Below are positions 1 through 8,861 of a DNA stretch of 56,500 nt, piece by piece. Positions within the stretch are counted from its first letter, which is position 1. Each line of letters begins with the position of its first letter. The notes below the pieces were generated by a model, which saw only the letters and a list, made by a program, of their open reading frames with translations, did not search any database and was not told the DNA's origin. Position numbers and translations under genes: made by a program. Source of the DNA: an uncultured Prevotellaceae bacterium (GTDB lineage Bacteria > Bacteroidota > Bacteroidia > Bacteroidales > Bacteroidaceae); contig CACYKA010000008.1 of assembly GCA_902774795.1 (NCBI GenBank), positions 1 through 56,500 of the forward strand, given 5' to 3'.

Positions 1-1
1 G

Positions 2-328
2 GACTGGCGTCTGGCAGAGTTGATAACAAACATCCAGTTTGCATGTCAGAAGTATTACTTCGGAGCAATGGCCGAGAACTACTTCGACAACAAGCTGAGA
101 GATGCCAACGTCAACGTTCAGCGCCGTCAGAAGACCATCGAAGCCTTCAACCGCCTACCAGAAGAGTTCACAAATGAGGACGTGATGAAGTGCTTCAATC
201 TCAATAATGATGCGTCTGCAAGAAATCGAACTCGCAGCTTAATTCGTGATCATCTGGTTGAGAAAATCCAAGAAGAAAGTGGTCCCATAAAAGCGATCTA
301 CCGCAAGACTGGAGCTACCATTCTCTAG
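2..328 (+). CDS. C-terminal end of a DUF3987-like mobile-element protein (5' partial)
   Basis: The reading frame is open from the left edge of the window, so only about the last 108 residues are present. The visible part is rich in charged helices and ends in YRKTGATIL. It contains a short winged-helix-like stretch (FTNEDVMKCFNLN then RSLIRDHLVEKI) that resembles the tail of the DUF3987 / VirE-like proteins common in Bacteroidales mobile loci. That assignment comes from memory of the family and is moderate. An intrinsic terminator follows at 372-416. A TTG at position 20 could be misread as a start; upstream codons in the same frame continue the protein. Confidence 0.5.
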   Translation, partial: DWRLAELITNIQFACQKYYFGAMAENYFDNKLRDANVNVQRRQKTIEAFNRLPEEFTNEDVMKCFNLNNDASARNRTRSLIRDHLVEKIQEESGPIKAIYRKTGATIL

Positions 329-371
329 GCGTGTAACCGTGTAAGCGTGTATTTTGGATTTTTGATTTTAC

Positions 372-416
372 AAACAGAAAGGACAGGGATTGCATTACGC
401 AGTTCCTGTCCTTGTT
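372..416 (+). terminator. Intrinsic terminator after the DUF3987-like gene
   Basis: GGACAGG at 381-387 pairs with CCTGTCC at 405-411. The stem is extended inward by ATTGC/GCAGT and is followed by a T-rich stretch. The loop sequence resembles that of the terminator at 30308-30341. Confidence 0.6.
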
Positions 417-426
417 CGTATTTTAC

Positions 427-464
427 TGCCGCCGACGCAGGGGTGCGGGGTGTGCGCGGCGGCA
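427..464. repeat. GC-rich palindromic hairpin
   Basis: TGCCGCCG at 427-434 pairs perfectly with CGGCGGCA at 457-464, with a further CGC/GCG pair inside (436-438 with 454-456). The element is far richer in GC than its AT-rich surroundings and lies in the gap between the DUF3987-like gene and the convergent M6 protease. It resembles a REP-type palindrome. No second copy was recognised in this window. Confidence 0.5.
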
Positions 465-554
465 ACGCTTGCATCCTTATAAAAGGGTACTTCTTGGTTT
501 TTTTCTAAATTCTAAACACAGGATTTTGCAGGTGAGCCAAAACTTTAGTAAATA

Positions 555-2291
555 TCACTGTTCACCTACGATGATGTTGATTATTTCCTGAATGTCAGTT
601 CCGTTCACCAGACTGTCTTCGTTAACATCTGCTCTTATATCATACTGATCAGAAACAATGAAGTTGATGATAGACTGTATGTCAGTACCGTTTATAACAC
701 CGTCGCCATTAACATCGCCGAGAGTGTACATAAATCTGAAAGAAACGGAATAGTCATCATACTGGACGATGTCGTTTATCGGTTTGTCGATAGTGCCGTT
801 TTTAGCCCAATAGTCTGTCAAAGTGGTGACTTTTTGTGTACCAGGGAATGGATCGCCGAGCATGCTGGCATGATAAGTTTTACTCGTCTCATCAGTATTA
901 TAATATCCAATCAAGCGACCGTCAGCAGGTACTATTGTGATTCCGGGGTTGCCATGTGTCCCGTTAACCATCGTGAGACCGCTGAAATTTTTTATATTTG
1001 TGTTGATATGATATACAATCATACCTGTACCAGTATAGGTTTTGAAAAACATATACCACTCACTGTCACTTGGTATGGCTTCAATAATCCAATATTCGTT
1101 TTCATCGTTTCCCAGAATCTTATAGGGCTGACCGCCGTCTTTCAACGGAGTCAGGACAACCTTTGTCGGTTCGTCAAGAACCTGTATGTCATCTATCCAT
1201 CCGAAGAGGTATCGTTCAAAGGCGTTAAGAGGTGTGGGAAGACATCCATTGTGTTTGTTTTCACCGCCATCCATGAGAGACCAATCTTCCATACTCTGAT
1301 TGTCATACCAGGATTTATTACTCCAAGTGCCCTGATTAGGATAGAAATCGGTAATACCCATAGCATGGCAGAACTCATGACAGACAATACCTATTCCGGC
1401 TATCTGTTTTTCGTTATTGAATTTAGTCTCAATAAGTTGAGGCGTAAATGCAAGTTCGTTACTCATGCAAGCTCTGTGAACTTTCTTACCGTCAACTGTA
1501 CAGAAAGAGCTCGTGTTGTATTTTACTTTCGGCCATATTGTGCCGGTGTTTCCCCATGTTGCACCATAGCCGGCATATAGGATATATAAGAGATCTACAT
1601 ATCCGTCATTATCCTGATCGTATTCCGTGAAATCCACATCATCTTTTGCGGCTTCACATACCTCCTTGATTAGTGATATTTCGTTCGTAGAGTAATATTC
1701 TGCAGTATTGTTAACCTTGAATGTTCCATATATATCAAACTGAGGACGGAACAGTCCACCACTACAGTGGTTGAAATATTCAGCCACAGAGCCTTGGCTT
1801 TTTGATATTATGCCATTGACTTTTATGTCTGTTGTCATCTCAGTGCTGTTAAAAACTTTGTCAAGATCACTACTGTTGAAAGTAAATGATACATCAGAGA
1901 ACTCAACCATGAGTACCAGTACTTTCGGTGTTCCATTGCTGGGAAAAAGGTGAAAGCCGGTCAATCTTCCATTATTGTCTGTAGATGTAATGGAAGAACT
2001 CATTGCCTTGAACTGTTTCAAATTCCGCTGTTCAAGGTTGTCATAAATATTCTTAAGACTGTCAATTTCCTCTTTAGAAGCAGAGTAATAGTAATCACCT
2101 TCCAAGTTATAAAGTATAATTTCCCCGTCAGTAGATTTGTAAAAATGCATATTCTCGTCACCGACCAGCGTTGCACTCACCACACGTCCATCATTAAGTG
2201 TAATGTCATTATAAAAACGTACAGCCTTTGAAGCTTGCATGTTTAGGGCAATGAGAATAAAGCAGAATATATATAGAATTTTTTGTCTCAT
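555..2291 (-). CDS. Secreted M6-family metalloprotease with dockerin-like tail
   Basis: Predicted secreted zinc protease of 578 residues. The start chosen is the ATG at 2291, which gives MRQKILYIFCFILIALNMQ, a clean signal peptide; an upstream in-frame ATG adds 13 residues before it. The zinc motif HEFCH lies at about residues 305-309, inside an immune-inhibitor-A-like M6 domain with a WSLMDGG motif further on. The last ~57 residues carry two calcium-loop repeats, DVNGDGVINGTDIQ and DVNEDSLVNGTDIQ, typical of type I dockerins. The same tail ends four BspA-like proteins in this window. The gene lies downstream of yebC on the same strand, separated by an inverted repeat (2311-2356). The substrate is unknown; the tail suggests surface attachment. 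Confidence 0.85.
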   Translation of the reverse strand: MRQKILYIFCFILIALNMQASKAVRFYNDITLNDGRVVSATLVGDENMHFYKSTDGEIILYNLEGDYYYSASKEEIDSLKNIYDNLEQRNLKQFKAMSSSITSTDNNGRLTGFHLFPSNGTPKVLVLMVEFSDVSFTFNSSDLDKVFNSTEMTTDIKVNGIISKSQGSVAEYFNHCSGGLFRPQFDIYGTFKVNNTAEYYSTNEISLIKEVCEAAKDDVDFTEYDQDNDGYVDLLYILYAGYGATWGNTGTIWPKVKYNTSSFCTVDGKKVHRACMSNELAFTPQLIETKFNNEKQIAGIGIVCHEFCHAMGITDFYPNQGTWSNKSWYDNQSMEDWSLMDGGENKHNGCLPTPLNAFERYLFGWIDDIQVLDEPTKVVLTPLKDGGQPYKILGNDENEYWIIEAIPSDSEWYMFFKTYTGTGMIVYHINTNIKNFSGLTMVNGTHGNPGITIVPADGRLIGYYNTDETSKTYHASMLGDPFPGTQKVTTLTDYWAKNGTIDKPINDIVQYDDYSVSFRFMYTLGDVNGDGVINGTDIQSIINFIVSDQYDIRADVNEDSLVNGTDIQEIINIIVGEQ

Positions 2292-2310
2292 CTCTAATTT
2301 TACGTTAAAT

Positions 2311-2356
2311 ATCATCCCATCTCTCGGCACTAACTAATGCCAAGGAATGGGATGAT
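2311..2356. other. Nested inverted repeat between yebC and the M6 protease gene
   Basis: ATCATCCCAT (2311-2320) pairs with ATGGGATGAT (2347-2356), and GGCA (326-329 of the 2.3 kb block) pairs with TGCC (2338-2341) inside. There is no clear U-run on either strand. It could be a weak terminator of the pheT-yebC operon, a 5' hairpin of the protease mRNA, or an operator. Confidence 0.55.
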
Positions 2357-2378
2357 TCTTACTATGATGCTCCTGATT

Positions 2379-3116
2379 TCACTCGGGCTTCATATTAGTA
2401 TAGACAGTCTGGACATCGTCGAATTCTTCCAGCTTCTCAACCATCTTGTCGATTGTAGCACGCTGTTCTTCGGTTACGTCCTTCAGGTCGTTAGGGATGT
2501 ATGTAAACTCACCGCCGATATCTTCAAATCCCTGTTCCTCAAGGAATTTCTGTATCTGTGCGTATGACTTAGGATCACCATAAACAGAGATTGTTGTCTC
2601 GTCCTTCTCCTCGTCATAGTTCTCGTCAAACTCATCATCAACGTTGAAGTCAATGAGTTCCAGAATCAGGTCGTCCATATCTACGTCGTCCTTCTTCTTG
2701 AAAGTAAAGACACACTTGTGGTCGAAGAGGAAACTCAGTGAGCCAGTAGTACCCAGATTGCCTGCAAATTTGTTGAAGACAGAACGTACGTCTGCCACAG
2801 TACGTGTGGTGTTGTCTGTAAGAGTGTCAACGAATACAGCAATGCCATGAGGTCCGTATCCCTCGTATGTCACCTCTTTGTATTCTGACTGGTCTTTGCC
2901 CATTGCGTTCTTGATGGCACGCTCGATGTTGTCCTTAGGCATGTTCTCGCGCTTACATGTGGCGATGATAGAACGTAGGGTAGGGTTGGTGTCTGGGTCA
3001 GGACCGCCTGCCTTTACTGCGATGGCAATCTGCTTTCCTAAACGTGTGAAGGTCTTGGCCATGTGGCCCCAACGCTTCATCTTGGTTGCTTTACGATATT
3101 CAAATGCTCTTCCCAT
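2379..3116 (-). CDS. yebC: YebC/PmpR-family regulatory protein
   Basis: Full-length YebC/TACO1 family member of 245 residues, the usual size. The N terminus has the family signature MGRAFEYRKATKMKRWGHMA followed by KTFTRLGKQI and NMPKDNIERAI; the central EGYGPHGIAV motif is also present. Members act either as DNA-binding regulators or as translation factors that relieve polyproline stalling. The gene starts 12 bases after the pheT stop on the same strand, so the two are probably co-transcribed. That pairing with a tRNA synthetase fits a translation role, which is inference. Confidence 0.92.
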   Translation of the reverse strand: MGRAFEYRKATKMKRWGHMAKTFTRLGKQIAIAVKAGGPDPDTNPTLRSIIATCKRENMPKDNIERAIKNAMGKDQSEYKEVTYEGYGPHGIAVFVDTLTDNTTRTVADVRSVFNKFAGNLGTTGSLSFLFDHKCVFTFKKKDDVDMDDLILELIDFNVDDEFDENYDEEKDETTISVYGDPKSYAQIQKFLEEQGFEDIGGEFTYIPNDLKDVTEEQRATIDKMVEKLEEFDDVQTVYTNMKPE

Positions 3117-3128
3117 AATTTTTTGTTT

Positions 3129-5603
3129 TTATCTTAATTCGCACTTTAGTTCTTTCTTGAGATTCAGAATGAGTTTTGTCATGATTGCCTCAATCTGTCT
3201 GTCGTTCATAGTCTTTTCTGGATCAATGAAGACGAAGTTTACAGCGTATGACTTCTTGCCTTCTGGCAGGTTCTTGCCCTCATATACGTCAAACAGTTCA
3301 ACCTTTGACAGCAGTTTCTTCTCTGTCTGGCGTGCAATCTTCTCTACCTGAGCAAATTCTATGTCAGAATCAAGCAGCAATGCCAAATCGCGTGAAACAG
3401 AAGGGAATTTTGGTATTTCTGTGAAATGAACTTCTGCCTTCTTTACTGCATTTGTAACCTGTGTCCAGTATATGTCAGCAAAATATACAGGTGCCTCAAT
3501 CAGAAGGTTCGTATTCTTGTTAATGGTCTGTTTCTTATCAACAATACCCATCTCCACGAATACCTTGCCATTTCTGTTCTTCATTGTCAGACCAGTTGAG
3601 AAGATGTCATTATTGCTTTTCTCACATACCAGCATACCCTGTGGCATGCCGATTCTTTTGAGAATATTCTCTACATGCGCCTTCAATTCATAGAAACTTG
3701 AATCTTCGTTTGGATGCGCCCATGAACCTTCAACGCGCTTGCCTGTTATCCACAGTCCGAGGTGTGTCTCCTCAGAATATGCCTTCATAGGATTCTCGTC
3801 GTCCTGCTTGTCGTTGAAGTGCTGGTAGCAATTGCCGAACTCAAAGAATCGAAGGTTAGGCATTTTCCTGTTTGCATTGCGCATGATGCTCTCGAGACCT
3901 CCGAACAGCATTGTCTGGCGCATTACGTTCAGATCGCTTGACAGTGGGTTAACAATAGTAACAAGGTTCTCTGCCGGGTATGCTTTCAAATCGTTGTAGT
4001 AAGCACCCTTGGTAAGAGAGTTGTTAAGAATCTCATTGAAGCCACCGCCTACAAGTTGCTCAGCCACGAGGTTCTGCATCTTGTGCCTCTGGTCTTCGAA
4101 TGCCTTGGTTGTAAGGCTCGACTTAAGCTGTGTAGGAATCTCAACATTGTTGTATCCGTAAATGCGCAGAATGTCCTCAACTACGTCGCATGGTCTCTGA
4201 ACGTCAACGCGATAGGCTGGTACTGTAATCTGTACACCTGTGGCATCCTCGCTATTTATCTCTATTTCGAGAGATTTCAATATGTTTTTGATGACGTCGT
4301 TGCCAATCTTCTTTCCAATGAGGTTGTCAACGTATGAATAATCCAAACGCATGGTTGGATTCTCAATCTTGTTTGGATATTCATCAACTATGTCGCTTGA
4401 AATCTTTGCTCCGGCCAGTTCCTTACAAAGGAGGGCTGCCTGCTTCAGAGCATAAATCGTACCATTAGGGTCGATGCCTCTCTCGAAACGGAAAGAAGCG
4501 TCTGTACTCAGTCCGTGTCTGCGTGCAGACTTTCTTATCCATGTTGGGTGGAAGTATGCTGACTCCAGTACTACGTTCTTTGTTGTCTCATAAGTACCAG
4601 AACCCTTGCCTCCAAATACGCCTGCGATACACATTGGCTCTTCAGCATTGCAGATGGCAAGGTCGTGCTCACCCAGAATATGCTCTTCACCATCAAGGGT
4701 TACGAACTTTTTTCCTGCATTCTGGTCCTTCACTATAATCTTGTGGCCTGTCACCATATCTGCATCAAAGCAATGTAACGGCTGTCCGTATGCCATCATG
4801 ATATAGTTTGTAATATCTACAATATTGTTGATAGGACGTAGGCCGATGATGTTCAGTTTGTTTTTGAGCCATTCTGGTGATTCCTTTACTTCGCAGTCGG
4901 TAAGGCTTACGCAAGCATATCTGCGGCAAGCTTCAGTATTCTGAATCTCGACTTCGATGTTCAGGTCGTGATTGTCAACCTTGAAATCTGCATCTGAAGG
5001 CTTGTGTATTGCTGTCTTATAACCGTTTGAACACAGCCATGCATATAGATCGCGTGCTACACCGTAATGGCTCAGACCGTCAGCCCTGTTGGCTGTGATA
5101 TCAACCTCTATCAGGTAGTCGCTCTCCAGATTGTAGTATTCAGCAGCAGGAGTGCCAACCTTCGCATCTTCTGGCAATACAATGATGCCTGCGTGGCTGG
5201 TGCCTATACCTATTTCGTCTTCAGCGCATATCATGCCGTTAGACTCCACACCGCGAAGCTTTGATTTCTTTATCTTAAACTCCTTGTCACCGTCATAGAG
5301 CACACAGCCCAAGTCTGCTACAATTACTTTCTGACCTGCGGCAACGTTAGGAGCACCGCATACAATCTGTGAAGGTTCCTCTCTTCCCAGGTCAACGCTG
5401 CAAACGTGCATGTGGTCGCTGTCAGGATGAGGCTCGCAGGTGAGCACCTGTCCTACATACAGTCCTTTAAGACCGCCTTTGATTGTCTGTACCTCTTCCA
5501 ATGCATCAACCTCCAGACCCGTGCTGGTAAGAGCGGCGCACACCTCTTCTGGTGTCAGGTCGAAGTCAACATATTCTTTAAGCCACTTGTATGAAATATT
5601 CAT
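3129..5603 (-). CDS. pheT: Phenylalanine--tRNA ligase beta subunit
   Basis: Cytoplasmic PheRS beta subunit of 824 residues, which with PheS charges tRNA-Phe. Domain order matches the family: an N-terminal helix pair, a tRNA-binding OB fold (about 40-150, with GLYVGQVL and VCGAPNV), the B3/4 editing region, the B5 domain, the inactive synthetase core (RFERGIDPNGT, FEFGNCYQ) and the C-terminal anticodon-binding FDX-ACB domain (FPSVSRDLALLLD onward). pheS is not adjacent here. The gene is read from a TAATTTTG promoter box at 5659-5666 and is divergent from truA; yebC follows 12 bases downstream. Confidence 0.97.
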   Translation of the reverse strand: MNISYKWLKEYVDFDLTPEEVCAALTSTGLEVDALEEVQTIKGGLKGLYVGQVLTCEPHPDSDHMHVCSVDLGREEPSQIVCGAPNVAAGQKVIVADLGCVLYDGDKEFKIKKSKLRGVESNGMICAEDEIGIGTSHAGIIVLPEDAKVGTPAAEYYNLESDYLIEVDITANRADGLSHYGVARDLYAWLCSNGYKTAIHKPSDADFKVDNHDLNIEVEIQNTEACRRYACVSLTDCEVKESPEWLKNKLNIIGLRPINNIVDITNYIMMAYGQPLHCFDADMVTGHKIIVKDQNAGKKFVTLDGEEHILGEHDLAICNAEEPMCIAGVFGGKGSGTYETTKNVVLESAYFHPTWIRKSARRHGLSTDASFRFERGIDPNGTIYALKQAALLCKELAGAKISSDIVDEYPNKIENPTMRLDYSYVDNLIGKKIGNDVIKNILKSLEIEINSEDATGVQITVPAYRVDVQRPCDVVEDILRIYGYNNVEIPTQLKSSLTTKAFEDQRHKMQNLVAEQLVGGGFNEILNNSLTKGAYYNDLKAYPAENLVTIVNPLSSDLNVMRQTMLFGGLESIMRNANRKMPNLRFFEFGNCYQHFNDKQDDENPMKAYSEETHLGLWITGKRVEGSWAHPNEDSSFYELKAHVENILKRIGMPQGMLVCEKSNNDIFSTGLTMKNRNGKVFVEMGIVDKKQTINKNTNLLIEAPVYFADIYWTQVTNAVKKAEVHFTEIPKFPSVSRDLALLLDSDIEFAQVEKIARQTEKKLLSKVELFDVYEGKNLPEGKKSYAVNFVFIDPEKTMNDRQIEAIMTKLILNLKKELKCELR

Positions 5604-5658
5604 ATCCTTAAATTATTGATATTTTCCTAATTCTTTATCCTTTACTTAAAAAGCGCTG

Positions 5659-5666
5659 CAAAATTA
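5659..5666 (-). promoter_or_regulatory. Bacteroidetes -7 box for pheT-yebC
   Basis: TAATTTTG on the minus strand matches TAnnTTTG. It lies 55 bases upstream of the pheT start and back to back with the truA promoter. Confidence 0.6.
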
Positions 5667-5698
5667 CAAAAAAAATTCATTATATACAAATTTTTTTG

Positions 5699-5706
5699 TA
5701 CCTTTG
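5699..5706 (+). promoter_or_regulatory. Bacteroidetes -7 box for truA
   Basis: TACCTTTG followed by CACCC. Only 8 bases separate it from the truA ATG, so the transcript would start almost at the initiation codon. Confidence 0.7.
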
Positions 5707-5714
5707 CACCCATA

Positions 5715-6446
5715 ATGCGTTATTTTATTCATCTATCATACGACGGTTCGCGCTATCACGGATGGCAGATACAGCCCAATGGCATCAGCATTGAGGGCGA
5801 GATAGAACGTTGTCTCTCGACGTTGCTTGGAGCCCCTGTCGATATCGTTGGTGCAGGCCGCACGGATGCCGGGGTTCATGCCAGGCATATGGTGGCCCAT
5901 TTTGATGTTGAGGAGCCGGTTGCCGATACCTCGCAACTGACGTACAAACTCAACAGAATGCTTCCTCCTGATATCAGAATAGAAAAGACGGAGAGTGTGG
6001 CTGACGATATGCATGCGCGCTTTTCTGCCAAATGGCGCAAATATCATTACTATGTTTCTTTCAAGGCAACTCCTTTCAATAGGCAATATACTTGGCTGTG
6101 TCATTATGATTTGGATTTCCAACTCATGAATGAGGCTGCACGTATGTTGTTGGAATACAAGGATTTTGCGTGTTTCTGCAAGAGTCATACCGATGTCAAG
6201 ACCACCCTCTGCGATGTTGTGGAGGCAGAGTGGGTAAAGACGGGTGACTCCGAATGGTTTTTCGTCATCAAGGCCAATCGCTTCTTGCGAAACATGGTGC
6301 GTGCTGTTGTCGGTACGCTGGTTGAGGTGGGCCGCCATCGCATGACCCTTGAGCAGTTCCGTTCAGTTATAGAAGGCAAAAGCCGTTGTCAGGCAGGAGA
6401 ATCTATGCCTGCCAATGCCCTTTTCCTTGAAGAAATTACTTATTAG
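5715..6446 (+). CDS. truA: tRNA pseudouridine(38-40) synthase TruA
   Basis: TruA of 243 residues converts uridines 38-40 of the tRNA anticodon arm to pseudouridine. The catalytic motif GAGRTDAGVHA is intact, with the nucleophilic aspartate at residue 51. Other family blocks are LSYDGSRYHGWQIQP at the N terminus and ANRFLRNMVRAVVG near residue 190. The -7 promoter box ends 8 bases before the ATG, implying a nearly leaderless mRNA. Its last 11 bases overlap, tail to tail, the end of the BASS-type transporter gene on the other strand. Confidence 0.96.
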   Translation: MRYFIHLSYDGSRYHGWQIQPNGISIEGEIERCLSTLLGAPVDIVGAGRTDAGVHARHMVAHFDVEEPVADTSQLTYKLNRMLPPDIRIEKTESVADDMHARFSAKWRKYHYYVSFKATPFNRQYTWLCHYDLDFQLMNEAARMLLEYKDFACFCKSHTDVKTTLCDVVEAEWVKTGDSEWFFVIKANRFLRNMVRAVVGTLVEVGRHRMTLEQFRSVIEGKSRCQAGESMPANALFLEEITY

Positions 6447-7392
6447 TCTTATTGGCCCTATTAGCCTTATTTAATTGATAGGTGTTTACCAGATTGTGCC
6501 AGATGGAGTAGAAGCCACCTGCTGTGGCGCTTATGGGTGACAGGAAGGTGTAGCCCAGCCAAATAGCAAAAATGGTGTTTTTCTGTCCTAAAGCCTGTCC
6601 GCCTTCTAGTCTAAAACCATAGTGGGCGCCTATCTTCTTTCCTAACCAGAACTGCATTATGCATCCTATTAGTGACACTATAGCAATACCAGTCATGTCG
6701 CCTATGCCTATGTTGCTGTTACACAAGGCTCTGACAGTAACTGCTATGGCCAAAGCAAGTGCTACGGCCCACATATAGAAGCCTAAGTCTTTCTGCTTCA
6801 GTATGGTCTGGTGCAACTTTGGTAAAAAATATCTTACTGCCCAGGCCAGAAACAATGGTGCCAAGAGTAAAGGGAATACGTGCCTTGTTATAAGTAGCAG
6901 GGTGGGTAGAAAGTCCATTCCGTGGCGTGCTGTCGCAAGTGGCAAGAATACTGGTATCATTATGGCTGCTATGAGGCATATAAGTATGGTGTATGAAGTT
7001 GTCATTCCTGCATCGCCGCCCAGCTTTGTCGTTACTACTGCGCAGGCAGTGGCTGTAGGACAAATTATTACCAGCAGGAAGGTTTCAATCATCAGTCTGT
7101 ATTCCGTCTGTGGGAAGAGATGAAGTAACAGGCATGAAAGTACGAAGAAGACACATTGTATGAGCAATAGCCAAAGATGAAGACGTCTTGGCTTGAGGTC
7201 TGTTGGTGCCACCTTGCAGAAGGTTACGAAAAGCATGCAGAAAAGCAGAGCAGGCTGTAAAACCTCGATGTCCCTGATAATCTCTGCTTTCATATCTCCT
7301 GCCAAAGGCAGTTCCCTTCCTATGAGATATGCCAGCGCTCCCGTTGTCATTGAGATGGGAAGCGTCCAGTTTTTTATGAAGCGGAGAAGCAT
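6436..7392 (-). CDS. BASS-like (bile acid:sodium symporter family) membrane transporter
   Basis: Polytopic inner-membrane protein of 318 residues with about nine to ten hydrophobic segments. The pattern (LLFCMLFVTFCKV, LLVIICPTATACAVVT, GQALGQKNTIFAIWLGY) fits the BASS/arsenical-transporter-like superfamily. The substrate cannot be told from sequence. It overlaps the upstream kinase-RapZ gene by 19 bases, so the two are translationally coupled. The C terminus reads NKANRANKTNK and is encoded by a degenerate 9-base tandem repeat, suggesting that the original stop was lost and the frame now ends in repeat DNA. It converges on truA with an 11-base overlap. Confidence 0.75.
   Translation of the reverse strand: MLLRFIKNWTLPISMTTGALAYLIGRELPLAGDMKAEIIRDIEVLQPALLFCMLFVTFCKVAPTDLKPRRLHLWLLLIQCVFFVLSCLLLHLFPQTEYRLMIETFLLVIICPTATACAVVTTKLGGDAGMTTSYTILICLIAAIMIPVFLPLATARHGMDFLPTLLLITRHVFPLLLAPLFLAWAVRYFLPKLHQTILKQKDLGFYMWAVALALAIAVTVRALCNSNIGIGDMTGIAIVSLIGCIMQFWLGKKIGAHYGFRLEGGQALGQKNTIFAIWLGYTFLSPISATAGGFYSIWHNLVNTYQLNKANRANKTNK
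6446..6475. repeat. Degenerate 9-bp tandem repeat at the transporter 3' end
   Basis: Three imperfect copies of a TTAGTCTTA-like unit with period 9 lie across the truA stop and the transporter 3' end. On the minus strand they encode the asparagine/lysine-rich tail. Confidence 0.6.
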
Positions 7393-8861
7393 TGTTTTAT
7401 GCCCTGTTCTCTGTGTTCAACGTGTACTTCAATGCCATATTTCTCATGTATGTGTTCTGCCAGATGCTGGGCGGAATATACGCTCCTGTGCTGCCCGCCA
7501 GTACATCCGAATGAGAACATCAGACTTGTAAATCCTCTTTTTATGTATCGCTCTACGTGGGCATCGGCCAGTTTATATACGCTCTCAAGGAATGTCAGTA
7601 TCTCGCCGTCATCCTCAAGGAAGCGTATTACAGGCTCGTCAAGTCCTGTCAGTTGCTTATATTGCTCGTAACGCCCTGGATTGTGGGTAGAGCGGCAGTC
7701 GAACACATATCCGCCTCCATTGCCTGAGGTGTCTTCTGGTATGCCTTTCTTGTAAGAAAAAGAATAGACTCTCACTACCAAAGGTCCCTTGCCGTCATAT
7801 TTTGATACTGATGCCTTTAGGTCTGCTTGCGGCTTTCGCTTTGGGGCAAAGCGTGGCAGTTCTGTCAACTGTTTCAGTATTGTGACGAGGTAAGGGTAGG
7901 GGTAGTCGTTCTTTGACAGCAGATTGCGCAGGTTCTGAATAGCAAACGGTATACTTTCTATAAAATGTGCCTTGCGCTCGAAGTATCCCCTGAAACCGTA
8001 TGCACCTAATACCTGCATGGTTCGGAACAGTACGAAGAGCTGCAGGCGTTCGTTGAATGCCCTGAAAGAAGGTACTTCGATATATTGTTTCAAGGCATCA
8101 TAGTATTCGCGTATCAGTTCCTTGCGGAGACTGTCAGGGTATCTTGCTGCTGCCTGCCAAAGGAAGGATGCCACATCATAATAATAAGGTCCTCGCCGTC
8201 CTCCCTGAAAGTCTATGAAGTAAGGCTTTCCCTTGGCGTCTAGCATCACGTTGCGTGCCTGAAAATCCCTGTAGAGGAAAGCCTCCGTTGGTGTGTCGGT
8301 CCCTCCTTCCAAATCCTTTGCCAACAGGCGGAAGTTGGCCTCCAGCTTCAGTTCGTGAAAGTCTGGCAGAGTTTCCTTGAGGAAGCAGTATTTGAAGTAG
8401 TTAAGGTCGAAGAGTATACCTTCTTGATCGAATGCAGGCTGTGGATAGCATACTGAGAAATCCAGTCCTCGTGCGCCTCTTATCTGCACATTCGGCAGTT
8501 CGCGGATAGTGCGCCTTAACAAATCTTTTTCCTTTACGTTATATCGCCCTCCAGCATCGCGTCCGCCCTTGATGGCGTCATATAATGACAGAGATCCGAG
8601 GTCGTTTTGTATATAGCGCGTCTCGTCCTCGCTGGCAGCTAATACTCGTGGCACGGGCAGCTTGCGCTTGGTGAAATGTCTCGCCAATGACAGGAAAGCA
8701 TGATTTTCCTCTATAGACGTTCCTATGCATCCTATGACGCTCTTGCCTTCAGAGTCAGTAATCCTGTAGTACTCACGGTTGCTGCCTGCTCCTGCCAGTT
8801 TCTCCATCTTTGCAGGTTCCTCTCCGCGCCAGGCGGTATATAGCTTCTTCAGTTCTTGCAT
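7374..8861 (-). CDS. Aminoglycoside-phosphotransferase-like kinase fused to a RapZ C-terminal domain
   Basis: Two-domain cytoplasmic protein of 495 residues. Residues 1 to about 340 form an APH/choline-kinase-like domain with the catalytic loop YRDFQARN (197-204) and the metal-binding IDFQGG (216-221). This branch includes AmgK-type cell-wall sugar kinases, which recycle N-acetylmuramate and N-acetylglucosamine. Residues from about 359 to 495 match the C-terminal half of RapZ, with CRSTHNPGR (389-397) and GCTGGQHRSV (452-461). In E. coli that half binds glucosamine-6-phosphate and controls GlmS synthesis. The P-loop N-terminal half of RapZ is absent. It overlaps the thioesterase gene upstream (13 bases) and the transporter gene downstream (19 bases). 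A fused kinase and amino-sugar sensor is inferred. Confidence 0.85.
   Translation of the reverse strand: MQELKKLYTAWRGEEPAKMEKLAGAGSNREYYRITDSEGKSVIGCIGTSIEENHAFLSLARHFTKRKLPVPRVLAASEDETRYIQNDLGSLSLYDAIKGGRDAGGRYNVKEKDLLRRTIRELPNVQIRGARGLDFSVCYPQPAFDQEGILFDLNYFKYCFLKETLPDFHELKLEANFRLLAKDLEGGTDTPTEAFLYRDFQARNVMLDAKGKPYFIDFQGGRRGPYYYDVASFLWQAAARYPDSLRKELIREYYDALKQYIEVPSFRAFNERLQLFVLFRTMQVLGAYGFRGYFERKAHFIESIPFAIQNLRNLLSKNDYPYPYLVTILKQLTELPRFAPKRKPQADLKASVSKYDGKGPLVVRVYSFSYKKGIPEDTSGNGGGYVFDCRSTHNPGRYEQYKQLTGLDEPVIRFLEDDGEILTFLESVYKLADAHVERYIKRGFTSLMFSFGCTGGQHRSVYSAQHLAEHIHEKYGIEVHVEHREQGIKQCFSAS

Noticed and set aside
555-720. Cellulosome component (true dockerin)
   Set aside because: No cohesin or scaffoldin is visible and the host proteins are adhesins and a protease; 'dockerin-like' is used instead.
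834-1580. Long plus-strand frame (248 codons) opposite the M6 protease gene
   Set aside because: Antisense to a clear gene, no recognisable motifs, no promoter; the protease frame explains it.
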